A program made the translations under genes and the position numbers. 14,318 bases of DNA. Origin: Cardiobacteriales bacterium. Lineage in GTDB: Bacteria; Pseudomonadota; Gammaproteobacteria; Cardiobacteriales; Wohlfahrtiimonadaceae. This document shows, piece by piece, positions 8,136-14,236 of this stretch. The stretch spans positions 1-14,318 of the forward strand of contig JASLFR010000017.1 in NCBI GenBank assembly GCA_030150565.1, given 5' to 3'. The notes under the pieces were generated by a model, which worked only from the letters and a program-made list of their open reading frames with translations, searched no databases and was not told where the DNA came from. Every line of letters starts with the position of its first letter. Positions within the stretch are counted from its first letter, which is position 1.

Positions 8136-8591
8136 TTAGCTCAATTTTGAACGAACAAGAGTGCTGATTTTGCCCATATCAAAACGCCCCATCACCTGTG
8201 GACGGACTAAATTCATTACCGCGCCCATCTCCTTCATAGAGGAAGCGCCCACCTCCTCCATCGCTGTAGCAATAATTTTGAGCACCTCCTCCTCAGAGAG
8301 AGGCTCTGGAAGATAGGGTTCTAAATAGGCGAGCTCGCTCTCCTCTGCTGTAACTAAATCATCCCGCCCCGCCTCTTTAAATTGTGCAATGGACTCTTTA
8401 CGCTGATTCACTAACCGATTGAGAATAGTGCTGTAATCCTCATCACTTAGCGTCTCCCCTTGACGAGCGATCTCTTCTTGCTGAATCACCGCCAAAACAG
8501 AGCGAATAACGGTAAGACGCTCCCGCTCCTTAGCTTTCATCGCAGCTTTCATATCCGCCTGAAGGGTTGCTTTTAAATTTTGTTCACTCAT
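8136..8591 (-). CDS. yqeY: GatB/YqeY domain-containing protein
   Basis: Small cytosolic protein of 151 residues, full family length (about 147-150). It consists of a helical N-terminal segment (LKATLQADMKAAMKAKE, RLTVIRSVLAVIQQEEI) and the tail domain also found at the C-terminus of GatB, including YLEPYLPEPLSEEEV and the ending GAVMNLVRPQVMGRFDMGKIS. YqeY-type proteins resemble the tRNA-binding tail of amidotransferase subunit B, but the function of the free-standing form is not well established. The start has AGGAGAGAG directly upstream. It sits immediately before dnaG, the family's common context; rpsU, the usual gene on its other side, is missing here and a terminator plus promoter are found instead. 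Confidence 0.92.
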   Translation of the reverse strand: MSEQNLKATLQADMKAAMKAKERERLTVIRSVLAVIQQEEIARQGETLSDEDYSTILNRLVNQRKESIAQFKEAGRDDLVTAEESELAYLEPYLPEPLSEEEVLKIIATAMEEVGASSMKEMGAVMNLVRPQVMGRFDMGKISTLVRSKLS

Positions 8592-8632
8592 CTCTCTCTC
8601 CTATCAATCTGAATCGGTTTATCTAAGGTTCC

Positions 8633-8638
8633 ATTATA
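8633..8638 (-). promoter_or_regulatory. Probable promoter of yqeY-dnaG (-10 TATAAT)
   Basis: On the minus strand a perfect TATAAT lies about 40 bases before the yqeY start. A weak -35 (TGTAGA, three of six matches) is 17 bases further upstream. Position just after the DUF945 terminator supports its use. Confidence 0.55.
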
Positions 8639-8693
8639 GTCTCTAATCGCTACACTCTACAGCGCTATCTCTGAGCTATATTTCATGCAATAG

Positions 8694-8733
8694 AGCATAA
8701 AAAAAGCTCCACTCTTAAGGAGTGAAGCTTTTC
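8694..8733 (-). terminator. Rho-independent terminator of the DUF945 gene
   Basis: On the minus strand AAAAGCTTCACTC pairs with GAGTGGAGCTTTT (one mismatch) around CTTAA, followed by seven T residues. It lies 28 bases after the stop codon of the gene at 8761-10305. Confidence 0.85.
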
Positions 8734-8760
8734 AAATCACTAAGTATTTAAAGAATAGAG

Positions 8761-10305
8761 TTATCTTTTTAGTAGATCACTAAGATCAACCTTTTTACCA
8801 TTCACTTCTAATGATTTTTTATCCCCATCAAGCTTCACTTTAACGCTAGTTGAATCAGATGAGCGGTCAAGTACCTGCATCAACTCGGGCTCTTGTGCAA
8901 ATGCCATCATGAGAAACATTGGGATGCTCGCTTTAATCTGCTCATAAATCTCTTTATGATCATCCGCCTCACCCGCAATCATTAAGATATTTGCTGTCTG
9001 ATTAGCGATGTAAGCATCATCCACACTCAATTCAAAGGTGAGTGTATCGACGTAATCGTAGATCGCTTCTGGATTCTCTTTCAATTCACGCTCTACCGCT
9101 TTTAGATCTTCAAGCTCTTGCTTAAGCTCTAGAGCTAGATTTAAGTTGATCTTATTTCCATCACGATCTTTGAGGAGGAATTGGTATTCACCGCCACTCT
9201 CTGCACCGATCATCTCTTGATAGAGCTTGAGGAGCTCCTCTTTGTAATTATCGAGCTTCTCAAAATCGTTATTGAGCGCAAGGAAGAGTTGCTCCACAGT
9301 ACGATTGGTCAATTTAGAGAGCTGCTCCTGCCCTGCAATCTCTAAGTTATAGAATTTGTAGTGCCCTTCAAGCTCACCGAAATTGTAGCTATCCCCCTTC
9401 TCATCAACAATCTCAACTTTATCGATTGCAAATTTTTCACCAAATGAGGAGAGATACCCCTTCCCTTTCTCTTTGCTCTCAATCTTCGATTCCCCCTTAA
9501 TGGTAGGAATGTTGATTGTGAACTCATCTACTTTCGCCGTGATCTCTGAAAGCTTAGAGTCGCTCTTATGGTTTAGCGTCTCAATGTCGCTATCACTCTC
9601 AATTTTATAGCTGCCAAGAGTAACCTCTTTTAGTTCACTCGGTCTCCCTTTCGCTTTTAACTCTTCAAAATCAAATTTTAGCCCTTTTAGCTCAAAATCA
9701 CCCTTCTCTTTAATCACTTTCTCAAAGTTTTCTGAGTAGGTAAGAAGTGCATCATTCTCAAGCTCGTCAAAGCTCCATTTTACTTTACCTGATAATTCAT
9801 TACCCTCTGCGGCACTCTCATTAAGAAGGTCGAAATCGATCACTTTTGGTGACTGTTTATCGAATGAATAGTTAACGCTATAGGTCGATTTTTTAGCATC
9901 GATCTCCTCTTTGATAGAACCTTTATCGAGGAGTGTGAACTGCTCTCTCTCTCCCCCTTTTGGAGTGATCTCAGCGTGGGGGATCAGGTCACCTTTGAAG
10001 CTCGCTTTTCCTTTCTTTGCATAATTTTTAGCATCGAGCTCCCCTTCCATATCGAAGATAAATTGAACCTTCGTATTTTTTAATTTAGCAAGATTCATAA
10101 TAAGGGTACGCTCTATCTTCGATTTTGCGCTATCGGTTGCGCCAAACTTCGCTTCAAGAGGAAAATACTCATTCATCACTGAGCCACTTCCCTTAATCAG
10201 CTTCTGATAATCTTGCTCGTACGCCTCAACGTCTGCATCTGCAAATGCGACAGAACCCGCTGCGAGTGCCGTAAGAAGTGCTGTGTTAATTAAACTCTTT
10301 TTCAT
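8761..10305 (-). CDS. Secreted DUF945 (YdgA-like) family protein, downstream copy
   Basis: A 514-residue protein with a clear signal peptide: MKKSLINTALLTALAAGSVAFA, then DADVEAYEQDY, suggesting cleavage after AFA at residue 22. It is cysteine-free in the part I can read and very rich in lysine and glutamate, with alternating strand-like segments (FDFDLLNE, KVKWSFDEL, GDFELKGLKFDFEEL). Its length, N-terminal Tyr-containing helix and C-terminal ending (KVKLDGDKKSLEVNGKKVDLSDLL) fit the DUF945/YdgA family of about 500 residues, exported to the periplasm, whose molecular role is not established. It reads as a paralogue of the gene just upstream (10392-11948). Start has GAGGAAAA eight bases upstream. 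Family assignment is by overall pattern, not by a catalytic motif. Confidence 0.75.
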   Translation of the reverse strand: MKKSLINTALLTALAAGSVAFADADVEAYEQDYQKLIKGSGSVMNEYFPLEAKFGATDSAKSKIERTLIMNLAKLKNTKVQFIFDMEGELDAKNYAKKGKASFKGDLIPHAEITPKGGEREQFTLLDKGSIKEEIDAKKSTYSVNYSFDKQSPKVIDFDLLNESAAEGNELSGKVKWSFDELENDALLTYSENFEKVIKEKGDFELKGLKFDFEELKAKGRPSELKEVTLGSYKIESDSDIETLNHKSDSKLSEITAKVDEFTINIPTIKGESKIESKEKGKGYLSSFGEKFAIDKVEIVDEKGDSYNFGELEGHYKFYNLEIAGQEQLSKLTNRTVEQLFLALNNDFEKLDNYKEELLKLYQEMIGAESGGEYQFLLKDRDGNKINLNLALELKQELEDLKAVERELKENPEAIYDYVDTLTFELSVDDAYIANQTANILMIAGEADDHKEIYEQIKASIPMFLMMAFAQEPELMQVLDRSSDSTSVKVKLDGDKKSLEVNGKKVDLSDLLKR

Positions 10306-10350
10306 TATTTTTCCTCTAGTTTTAAATCCTAATTACTCTTAATCAGAGTC

Positions 10351-10380
10351 CTATTTTTCAATATACAGTATGAAAAATAG
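10351..10380 (-). repeat. Perfect 10-bp inverted repeat between the two DUF945 genes
   Basis: CTATTTTTCA and TGAAAAATAG flank a 10-base AT-rich spacer in the 86-base gap. A smaller repeat ACTCT-TAATC-AGAGT (10335-10349) sits next to it. The stem is AT-rich and lacks a following T run on the minus strand, so it is not a good terminator. A protein-binding dyad or an intercistronic mRNA hairpin are both possible. Confidence 0.55.
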
Positions 10381-10391
10381 CATGCCTATTA

Positions 10392-11948
10392 CTATTTAAA
10401 AATTTCATCAGGACCAATTTCACGATTGTTTAAGCTCCACTCCCCATCACGATAGAAGAGAGAGAATGTTAATCCGCCACCACTCACCTCAAAGAGGCTA
10501 AACTCCTCTGAAGAGAAGAGAAGATGAGCAATAATAAGATTACGCATCCATTTACGCGCCGACTCCTGCGCCTCATTTAAAGTAAGCCCCCGCTCCTTCT
10601 GCATTAAGTAGTAAGGAAAGAGTTGTGCAAAAGCCCCCTCTGGAACCTTTATCGTAAGCTCAAACTGTTCTAATAAGGATTCAAAACAGCTTACAGAGGC
10701 GCACTCCTCCTCCATTCCTCTCTCATCAATGGAGGTGAGCACCGTTTTGAGATTCCGACTCGGCTTAATGAGCAGATTCACCTCTGCTTGCTGATTGGAT
10801 CGCCCCACTTTTAGATCTGCTCGTAGCTCACTCTCATCGGTCAGAATCGCTCCCCCTCTCTTCAGAAGATCGATTATCAATGTAAAGGGATTCACCTTTC
10901 TAAGATCGTAATAGTGTTCAGCAGCAAAGAAGCTCTTAAGCGCACTCACCTCCTCTTCAACCGCTCTGAAGTTGATGCGATTTAAGGGGGAGAAGCTCCC
11001 TTGCACTTCAATCTCACCAATAGGGCATCCCTCCACCCCACAACGATCATCGAGCCACGTTAAATTTTTCACGCGCCAATTAAATTCCGCCGCTGCCCGC
11101 TCCCTTCCTTCAGGATGAAGCGAGTAATTAGAGCGCATCTGCTCCAACGTTAAACCGCTCCCCTCTGCACTATAGTGAAGATCGTAGAGGGTAAATCCAG
11201 CGCTCAAATTGGATTGATCATATTGATGAAAACGATTTCGGCGAAGCTCGGAAAGTCTCAATTCTTGTGGCACTTGTTCCACATCACTATTAAGAAGAAG
11301 CGTGATATCTGAGATTTTTAGCTGCTCCTCTTCACTCTTTAGCGCTTTAAACTGCTCCTCAAAGAGATAGATCGCATCTCGAGAGAGATGTTCAAAAGTG
11401 AGCGTTCCCCGCTCAATCCCCTCAATCACAATGGGTGTGCGCTGCTGCTCCATCTCCCCCTGTTGACGAAATGATTGCTCTTGCGCATTCAATTTCCCCC
11501 AAAGATGGAGATTTTCTAAAAGCGGAAAGCGAAAAAGCTCTTTTCCATCTAGTTGATGGAAGAGACTCAATGTCATAGTAGATGCGATCTCAGCTGACCC
11601 AAAGAGTAATTCGCTATTGGGGAAGAATCGACTCACCCGATTAGGTTGGTAACGGGCGATATTCGCCTGTCCAAACTCAACTACCGAAAGGCCAAGCGCC
11701 CCCTCCTCTTCACTCTGATTGAGGTAGAAATCACCACTCCACTCAAAATTAGCCTCCGACTGCTCCTCTTCATAATCGGTAAAATTGATTTTCCCCTCAA
11801 CTTTGGGGTAGTGACGCTCATAAATGGTGCGGTAAACTTGCTCAAAATCTTTTACAAAATCTTGAGCAAATAGCAGATTACTCAGGAGCGTAAGCCCCAT
11901 GAACGCAACTGCAGAGTGTATCGAGCGCTCGATTAGTCTATTCCTCAT
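10392..11948 (-). CDS. Secreted DUF945 (YdgA-like) family protein, upstream copy
   Basis: A 518-residue protein starting at ATG 11948, chosen because AGGAGAAGAGAG lies directly before it; an in-frame ATG at 11975 lies upstream of this ribosome site and is rejected. The N-terminus MRNRLIERSIHSAVAFMGLTLLSNLLFA is a signal peptide with likely cleavage after LFA (residue 28), followed by the same helix-with-tyrosine layout (FVKDFEQVYRTIY) seen in the neighbouring gene. It is less lysine-rich than its neighbour and carries four cysteines in two C-x4-C pairs (about 303/308 and 416/421), plausible periplasmic disulfides. The final segment ends SLFYRDGEWSLNNREIGPDEIFK, matching the C-terminal pattern of the paralogue. 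It follows dusA by 55 bases with no terminator, so the three may share a transcript. Function unknown. Confidence 0.65.
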   Translation of the reverse strand: MRNRLIERSIHSAVAFMGLTLLSNLLFAQDFVKDFEQVYRTIYERHYPKVEGKINFTDYEEEQSEANFEWSGDFYLNQSEEEGALGLSVVEFGQANIARYQPNRVSRFFPNSELLFGSAEIASTMTLSLFHQLDGKELFRFPLLENLHLWGKLNAQEQSFRQQGEMEQQRTPIVIEGIERGTLTFEHLSRDAIYLFEEQFKALKSEEEQLKISDITLLLNSDVEQVPQELRLSELRRNRFHQYDQSNLSAGFTLYDLHYSAEGSGLTLEQMRSNYSLHPEGRERAAAEFNWRVKNLTWLDDRCGVEGCPIGEIEVQGSFSPLNRINFRAVEEEVSALKSFFAAEHYYDLRKVNPFTLIIDLLKRGGAILTDESELRADLKVGRSNQQAEVNLLIKPSRNLKTVLTSIDERGMEEECASVSCFESLLEQFELTIKVPEGAFAQLFPYYLMQKERGLTLNEAQESARKWMRNLIIAHLLFSSEEFSLFEVSGGGLTFSLFYRDGEWSLNNREIGPDEIFK

Positions 11949-11960
11949 CTCTCTTCTCCT

Positions 11961-11986
11961 AATTATCATCTCCACTCAATTATCAT
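11961..11986. repeat. Direct repeat AATTATCAT x2 upstream of the DUF945 pair
   Basis: Two identical 9-bp copies (11961-11969 and 11978-11986) are spaced 17 bp start to start in the short gap between dusA and the first DUF945 gene, just upstream of its ribosome site. It could be an operator or chance in AT-rich sequence. Confidence 0.4.
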
Positions 11987-12003
11987 ACCCTTAAGAGCAG
12001 AGA

Positions 12004-12969
12004 TCAATGATTTTTCATTCTCTCATAAGCGCTCATGACAACACTAAAATCAGCCCCCTCACGATGCATATTCTCACTTAAATAGCGGCGCCAGAGGCGA
12101 CTATTTGGGAGATTTTGAAAGAGCCCCAACATATGGCGCACCACCTGATGAAGCTTTCCCCCTGAAGAGAGATGCGCCTCAATATAGGGCTCCATCGCTA
12201 AAAGAACCTCATAACGGCTCACCTTTGGCTCCTCTGAACCGAAGATTTCCCGATCTACATCCGCCATAAGATAGGGATTGCTGTAGACCTCCCGCCCTAA
12301 CATCACACCATCCACCTCTGTAAGATGATGATGCACCTCCTCAAATGATTTAATTCCCCCATTAATTGAGAGGATAAGGTGGGGAAATGCACGCTTCATC
12401 TCATAAACACGCTCATAATTGAGGGGAGGAATATCACGATTCTCTTTAGGAGAGAGCCCCGATAACCACGCTTTACGCGCATGAAGAATGAAGTGCTCAC
12501 ATCCTCTTTGTGAAATCTCCTCAATAAATCGGTGTAAAAAATCGTAGCTCTCCTCTTCGTCGATCCCAATTCTCGCTTTAATCGTAACGGGAATGGAGAC
12601 CGCTTCTGACATCGCTTGATAACAATCAGCAACGAGTTGAGGCTCTGCCATCAAACAGGCTCCAAAGCGCCCTTTCTGCACCCGATCTGAAGGGCAACCA
12701 CAGTTGAGGTTAATCTCATGGTAGCCATACTCCTCCCCAATCTTTGCACTTTTTGCTAACGCTTCAGGATCAGAGCCACCCAGTTGTAATACCGTTGCAG
12801 CATCTGGGGTAAAAGCTAAATGTCGATCTCGATCCCCATGAATAATCGCCCCTGTTGTTACCATTTCAGAGTAGAGTTGAGCATGTTGACTCATCGTGCG
12901 ATAGAAAAAACGGCAGTGGCGATCCGTCCAATCGAGCATCGGCGCAACAGAAAAACGGTAATGATTCAT
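12004..12969 (-). CDS. dusA: tRNA-dihydrouridine(20/20a) synthase DusA
   Basis: DusA is an FMN enzyme that reduces uridines 20 and 20a in the tRNA D-loop using NADPH. The 321-residue protein begins MNHYRFSVAPMLDWTDRHCRFFYR, the DusA-specific FMN-binding start, followed by EMVTTGAI, LQLGGSDPE, and the active-site NLNCGCPSDRVQKGRFGACLM with the catalytic cysteine at residue 92. Further matches are VTIKARIGID, FILHARKAWLSGLSPKENR, NGGI and VMLGREVYSNPYL. Start ATG 12969 has AAGGA five bases upstream; an in-frame TTG at 12981 is the only earlier option. It lies close to two tRNA genes, but on the opposite strand. It probably heads the transcript that continues into the DUF945 genes. Confidence 0.96.
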   Translation of the reverse strand: MNHYRFSVAPMLDWTDRHCRFFYRTMSQHAQLYSEMVTTGAIIHGDRDRHLAFTPDAATVLQLGGSDPEALAKSAKIGEEYGYHEINLNCGCPSDRVQKGRFGACLMAEPQLVADCYQAMSEAVSIPVTIKARIGIDEEESYDFLHRFIEEISQRGCEHFILHARKAWLSGLSPKENRDIPPLNYERVYEMKRAFPHLILSINGGIKSFEEVHHHLTEVDGVMLGREVYSNPYLMADVDREIFGSEEPKVSRYEVLLAMEPYIEAHLSSGGKLHQVVRHMLGLFQNLPNSRLWRRYLSENMHREGADFSVVMSAYERMKNH

Positions 12970-12987
12970 AATATCCTTCAATCTAAA

Positions 12988-13017
12988 ATATTAACGATTC
13001 TTTAAGTATGAGTTAAA
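12988..13017 (-). promoter_or_regulatory. Possible dusA promoter
   Basis: On the minus strand TTTAAC (13012-13017) and TAATAT (12988-12993) are separated by 18 bases, about 19 bases before the dusA start. Both hexamers are imperfect. Confidence 0.35.
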
Positions 13018-13158
13018 GGGGATTAGTTTACTGCATTTTTAAATTCGGATGCCCCAATTTATCGATCCCGCTCCCCTACAACTTAACCAAACTATTGAGG
13101 CTATTTTGAACCGATGATAGTAAGAGCGAGCAATTTACAGACAGCCGCACAATTACTC

Positions 13159-13185
13159 TTGACACTTTTTCAGAAGCGCTATAAT
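13159..13185 (+). promoter_or_regulatory. Promoter of the tRNA-Met pair
   Basis: A perfect -35 (TTGACA, 13159-13164) and a perfect -10 (TATAAT, 13180-13185) precede the first tRNA by 15 bases. The spacer is only 15 bp, shorter than the usual 17. Confidence 0.75.
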
Positions 13186-13200
13186 ATTCCTCTCTCTTAT

Positions 13201-13277
13201 GGACATATAGCTCAGTTGGTTAGAGCACAGCACTCATAATGCTGGGGTCGGTAGTTCGACTCTACCTATGTCCACCA
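13201..13277 (+). tRNA. tRNA-Met(CAT), elongator type, first copy
   Basis: A complete 77-base cloverleaf with encoded CCA: acceptor GGACATA/TATGTCC, D-stem GCTC/GAGC, anticodon stem CAGCA/TGCTG, loop CTCATAA with anticodon CAT at 13235-13237, and T-arm GGTAG-TTCGACT-CTACC. The body resembles E. coli elongator tRNA-Met (AGAGCACA, ACTCATAAT, GGGGTC). A tRNA-Ile2 whose C34 becomes lysidine also has a CAT gene anticodon, but its typical features are less well matched. Not an initiator tRNA, because acceptor pair 1-72 is a normal G-C. Confidence 0.93.
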
Positions 13278-13316
13278 TATTTTTTAAGTAGTTTACACAG
13301 CTATTTAACCCCTTTT

Positions 13317-13393
13317 GGACATGTAGCTCAGTTGGTTAGAGCACAGCACTCATAATGCTGGGGTCGGTGGTTCGACTCCACCCATGTCCACCA
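13317..13393 (+). tRNA. tRNA-Met(CAT), elongator type, second copy
   Basis: A second 77-base tRNA, identical to the first apart from four bases: acceptor GGACATG/CATGTCC and T-stem GGTGG/CCACC. Anticodon CAT is at 13351-13353 and CCA is encoded. The 39-base spacer between the copies has no promoter that I can see, so both are probably processed from one transcript. Confidence 0.93.
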
Positions 13394-13406
13394 TTTAATT
13401 ACATCT

Positions 13407-13434
13407 AAGCCCTTGAATATCAAGGGCTTTTTTT
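13407..13434 (+). terminator. Rho-independent terminator of the tRNA operon
   Basis: AAGCCCTTG and CAAGGGCTT form a perfect 9-bp stem around AATAT, followed by a run of T residues to 13434. It begins 14 bases after the second tRNA. Confidence 0.93.
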
Positions 13435-13450
13435 GTTTCCTAAAGTTTAA

Positions 13451-13470
13451 TTGTCCCCCTTTTTGTCCCC
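13451..13470 (+). repeat. Direct repeat TTGTCCCC x2, 12-bp period
   Basis: Copies at 13451-13458 and 13463-13470, 17 bases after the tRNA terminator's T run. On the other strand they read GGGGACAA. Short phased repeats beside a tRNA 3' end resemble integrase arm-type sites; no integrase gene is visible in the window. Confidence 0.6.
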
Positions 13471-13570
13471 ATTTAAAAAGTGTAAAAGAAAATTTTAGTC
13501 TGATAATTCTTTTTCCTTATTAAATAAGGTGATATAGGGTCAATTAAAGAGAAAACTACAGATTTCTTAT

Positions 13571-13600
13571 AGGCTTCGGAAAAGCGTTACAACGTAACAA
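13571..13600 (+). repeat. Left arm of a ~30-bp inverted repeat
   Basis: Pairs with the reverse complement of 13827-13856 at 26 of 30 positions (23 of 25 over 13576-13600). It contains TCGGAAA, then the internal near-palindrome GTTAC-AAC-GTAAC at 13586-13598. Confidence 0.85.
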
Positions 13601-13657
13601 CCTCTATGTTGTCTATATAACTCTATGATTATTAATTGTTTTTTCTGTTATAAGATT

Positions 13658-13842
13658 TTGTAACAATCCATAACAATGTTATAAAACTTAAATTACAGGC
13701 ATAAGACATTTTTTCTTTTAAAATCAGTTAGTTATACTTTTTTGTAACAAATGTAACTGTTTGTCATGACTTTTTGTAACAAAAATACTAATTTAAAATC
13801 AATTGGCTATGATGTTAAAAACTCAATTATTACGTTGTAACG
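13658..13842. repeat. Cluster of TTGTAAC motifs
   Basis: TTGTAACAA at 13658-13666, 13742-13750 and 13774-13782, TGTAAC at 13752-13757, and TTGTAACG at 13835-13842. Two copies share a longer 13-bp context TTTTTGTAACAAA (13739-13751, 13771-13783) spaced 32 bp. TGTTATAA also occurs twice (13646-13653, 13677-13684). The left inverted-repeat arm adds CGTTACAA and CGTAACAA. Confidence 0.75.
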
Positions 13843-13856
13843 CATTTCCGATGGCT
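13827..13856 (-). repeat. Right arm of the ~30-bp inverted repeat
   Basis: Inverted partner of 13571-13600. The 25-base core (13827-13851) differs from the left arm at two positions. GGCT lies next to the core on both sides (13572-13575 and 13853-13856), a weak candidate for a duplicated target. Confidence 0.85.
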
Positions 13857-14155
13857 GATCTAAAAATTGGGGAAATAAAGAGTGCGTTGATGATTTATCG
13901 TTAATATGGAGATGGGATTAGTTGAATGGATTAAGTCCATTGTTATCCATCAATAAACAGTAAGTAATTTAACGTTCATATAGCGATTATATTTCTGATT
14001 AACGAATTCTGGATACTTCCCACATAATCATCTTAAAATTATTTTCCTTTGATTTAAGTTCCGCTTGTTGAAAATTGGACTCGTCTATAGTCAGTATTTA
14101 TAAAATATCCTACCTTTTAAGTGGGTAGGAAATTCCCCTTGTTTAAATTCATCAC

Positions 14156-14186
14156 TGATTACTAAAAAATTTGTTTTTAGTAATCA
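14156..14186. repeat. Perfect 13-bp inverted repeat
   Basis: TGATTACTAAAAA (14156-14168) and TTTTTAGTAATCA (14174-14186) are exact complements around a five-base loop. It lies about 50 bases before the reading frame at the window's end. The stem is AT-rich with no T run after it, so a binding site is as likely as an RNA hairpin. Confidence 0.8.
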
Positions 14187-14236
14187 CAGGATTCTTTTGT
14201 CTAAAATTTAGGAAATGGAATGAGAGAAGAGATCAT

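Larger units (their letters stand above)
13435..14236. other. AT-rich non-coding region with dense repeats
   Basis: About 800 bases without a recognisable gene on either strand, visibly richer in A and T than the rest of the window. It holds, in order: the TTGTCCCC pair, a CCTTAT-TAA-ATAAGG palindrome (13515-13529), a module bounded by a 30-bp inverted repeat with several TTGTAAC motifs, AATGGA-TTAAG-TCCATT (13925-13941), TCCTACC/GGTAGGA (14108-14130) and a perfect 13-bp hairpin (14156-14186). The abrupt change of composition just after a tRNA suggests, but does not prove, transferred DNA. Confidence 0.7.

Noticed and set aside
11949..11975. An upstream ATG start (11975) for the first DUF945 gene.
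   Set aside because: The ribosome site AGGAG lies between it and ATG 11948, which also begins a normal signal peptide.
12970..12981. An upstream TTG start for dusA.
   Set aside because: ATG 12969 has AAGGA at good spacing and matches the family start; the TTG has neither.
13049..13117. A 22-codon open frame between dusA and the tRNAs (ATG to TGA).
   Set aside because: No ribosome site, no recognisable product, and a frame of this length is expected by chance.
13201..13393. The two CAT-anticodon tRNAs as tRNA-Ile2 or initiator tRNA.
   Set aside because: Body sequence fits elongator tRNA-Met better, and the paired G1-C72 rules out an initiator. Ile2 (lysidine) cannot be excluded absolutely without a covariance model.
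13585..13842. The TTGTAAC cluster as a CRISPR array.
   Set aside because: Repeat units are too short, unequally spaced and in mixed orientation, with no spacer-repeat regularity.
14075..14104. A possible promoter TTGGAC/TATAAA for the gene at the window end.
   Set aside because: The -35 matches only half the consensus and AT-rich sequence gives many such -10-like sites.
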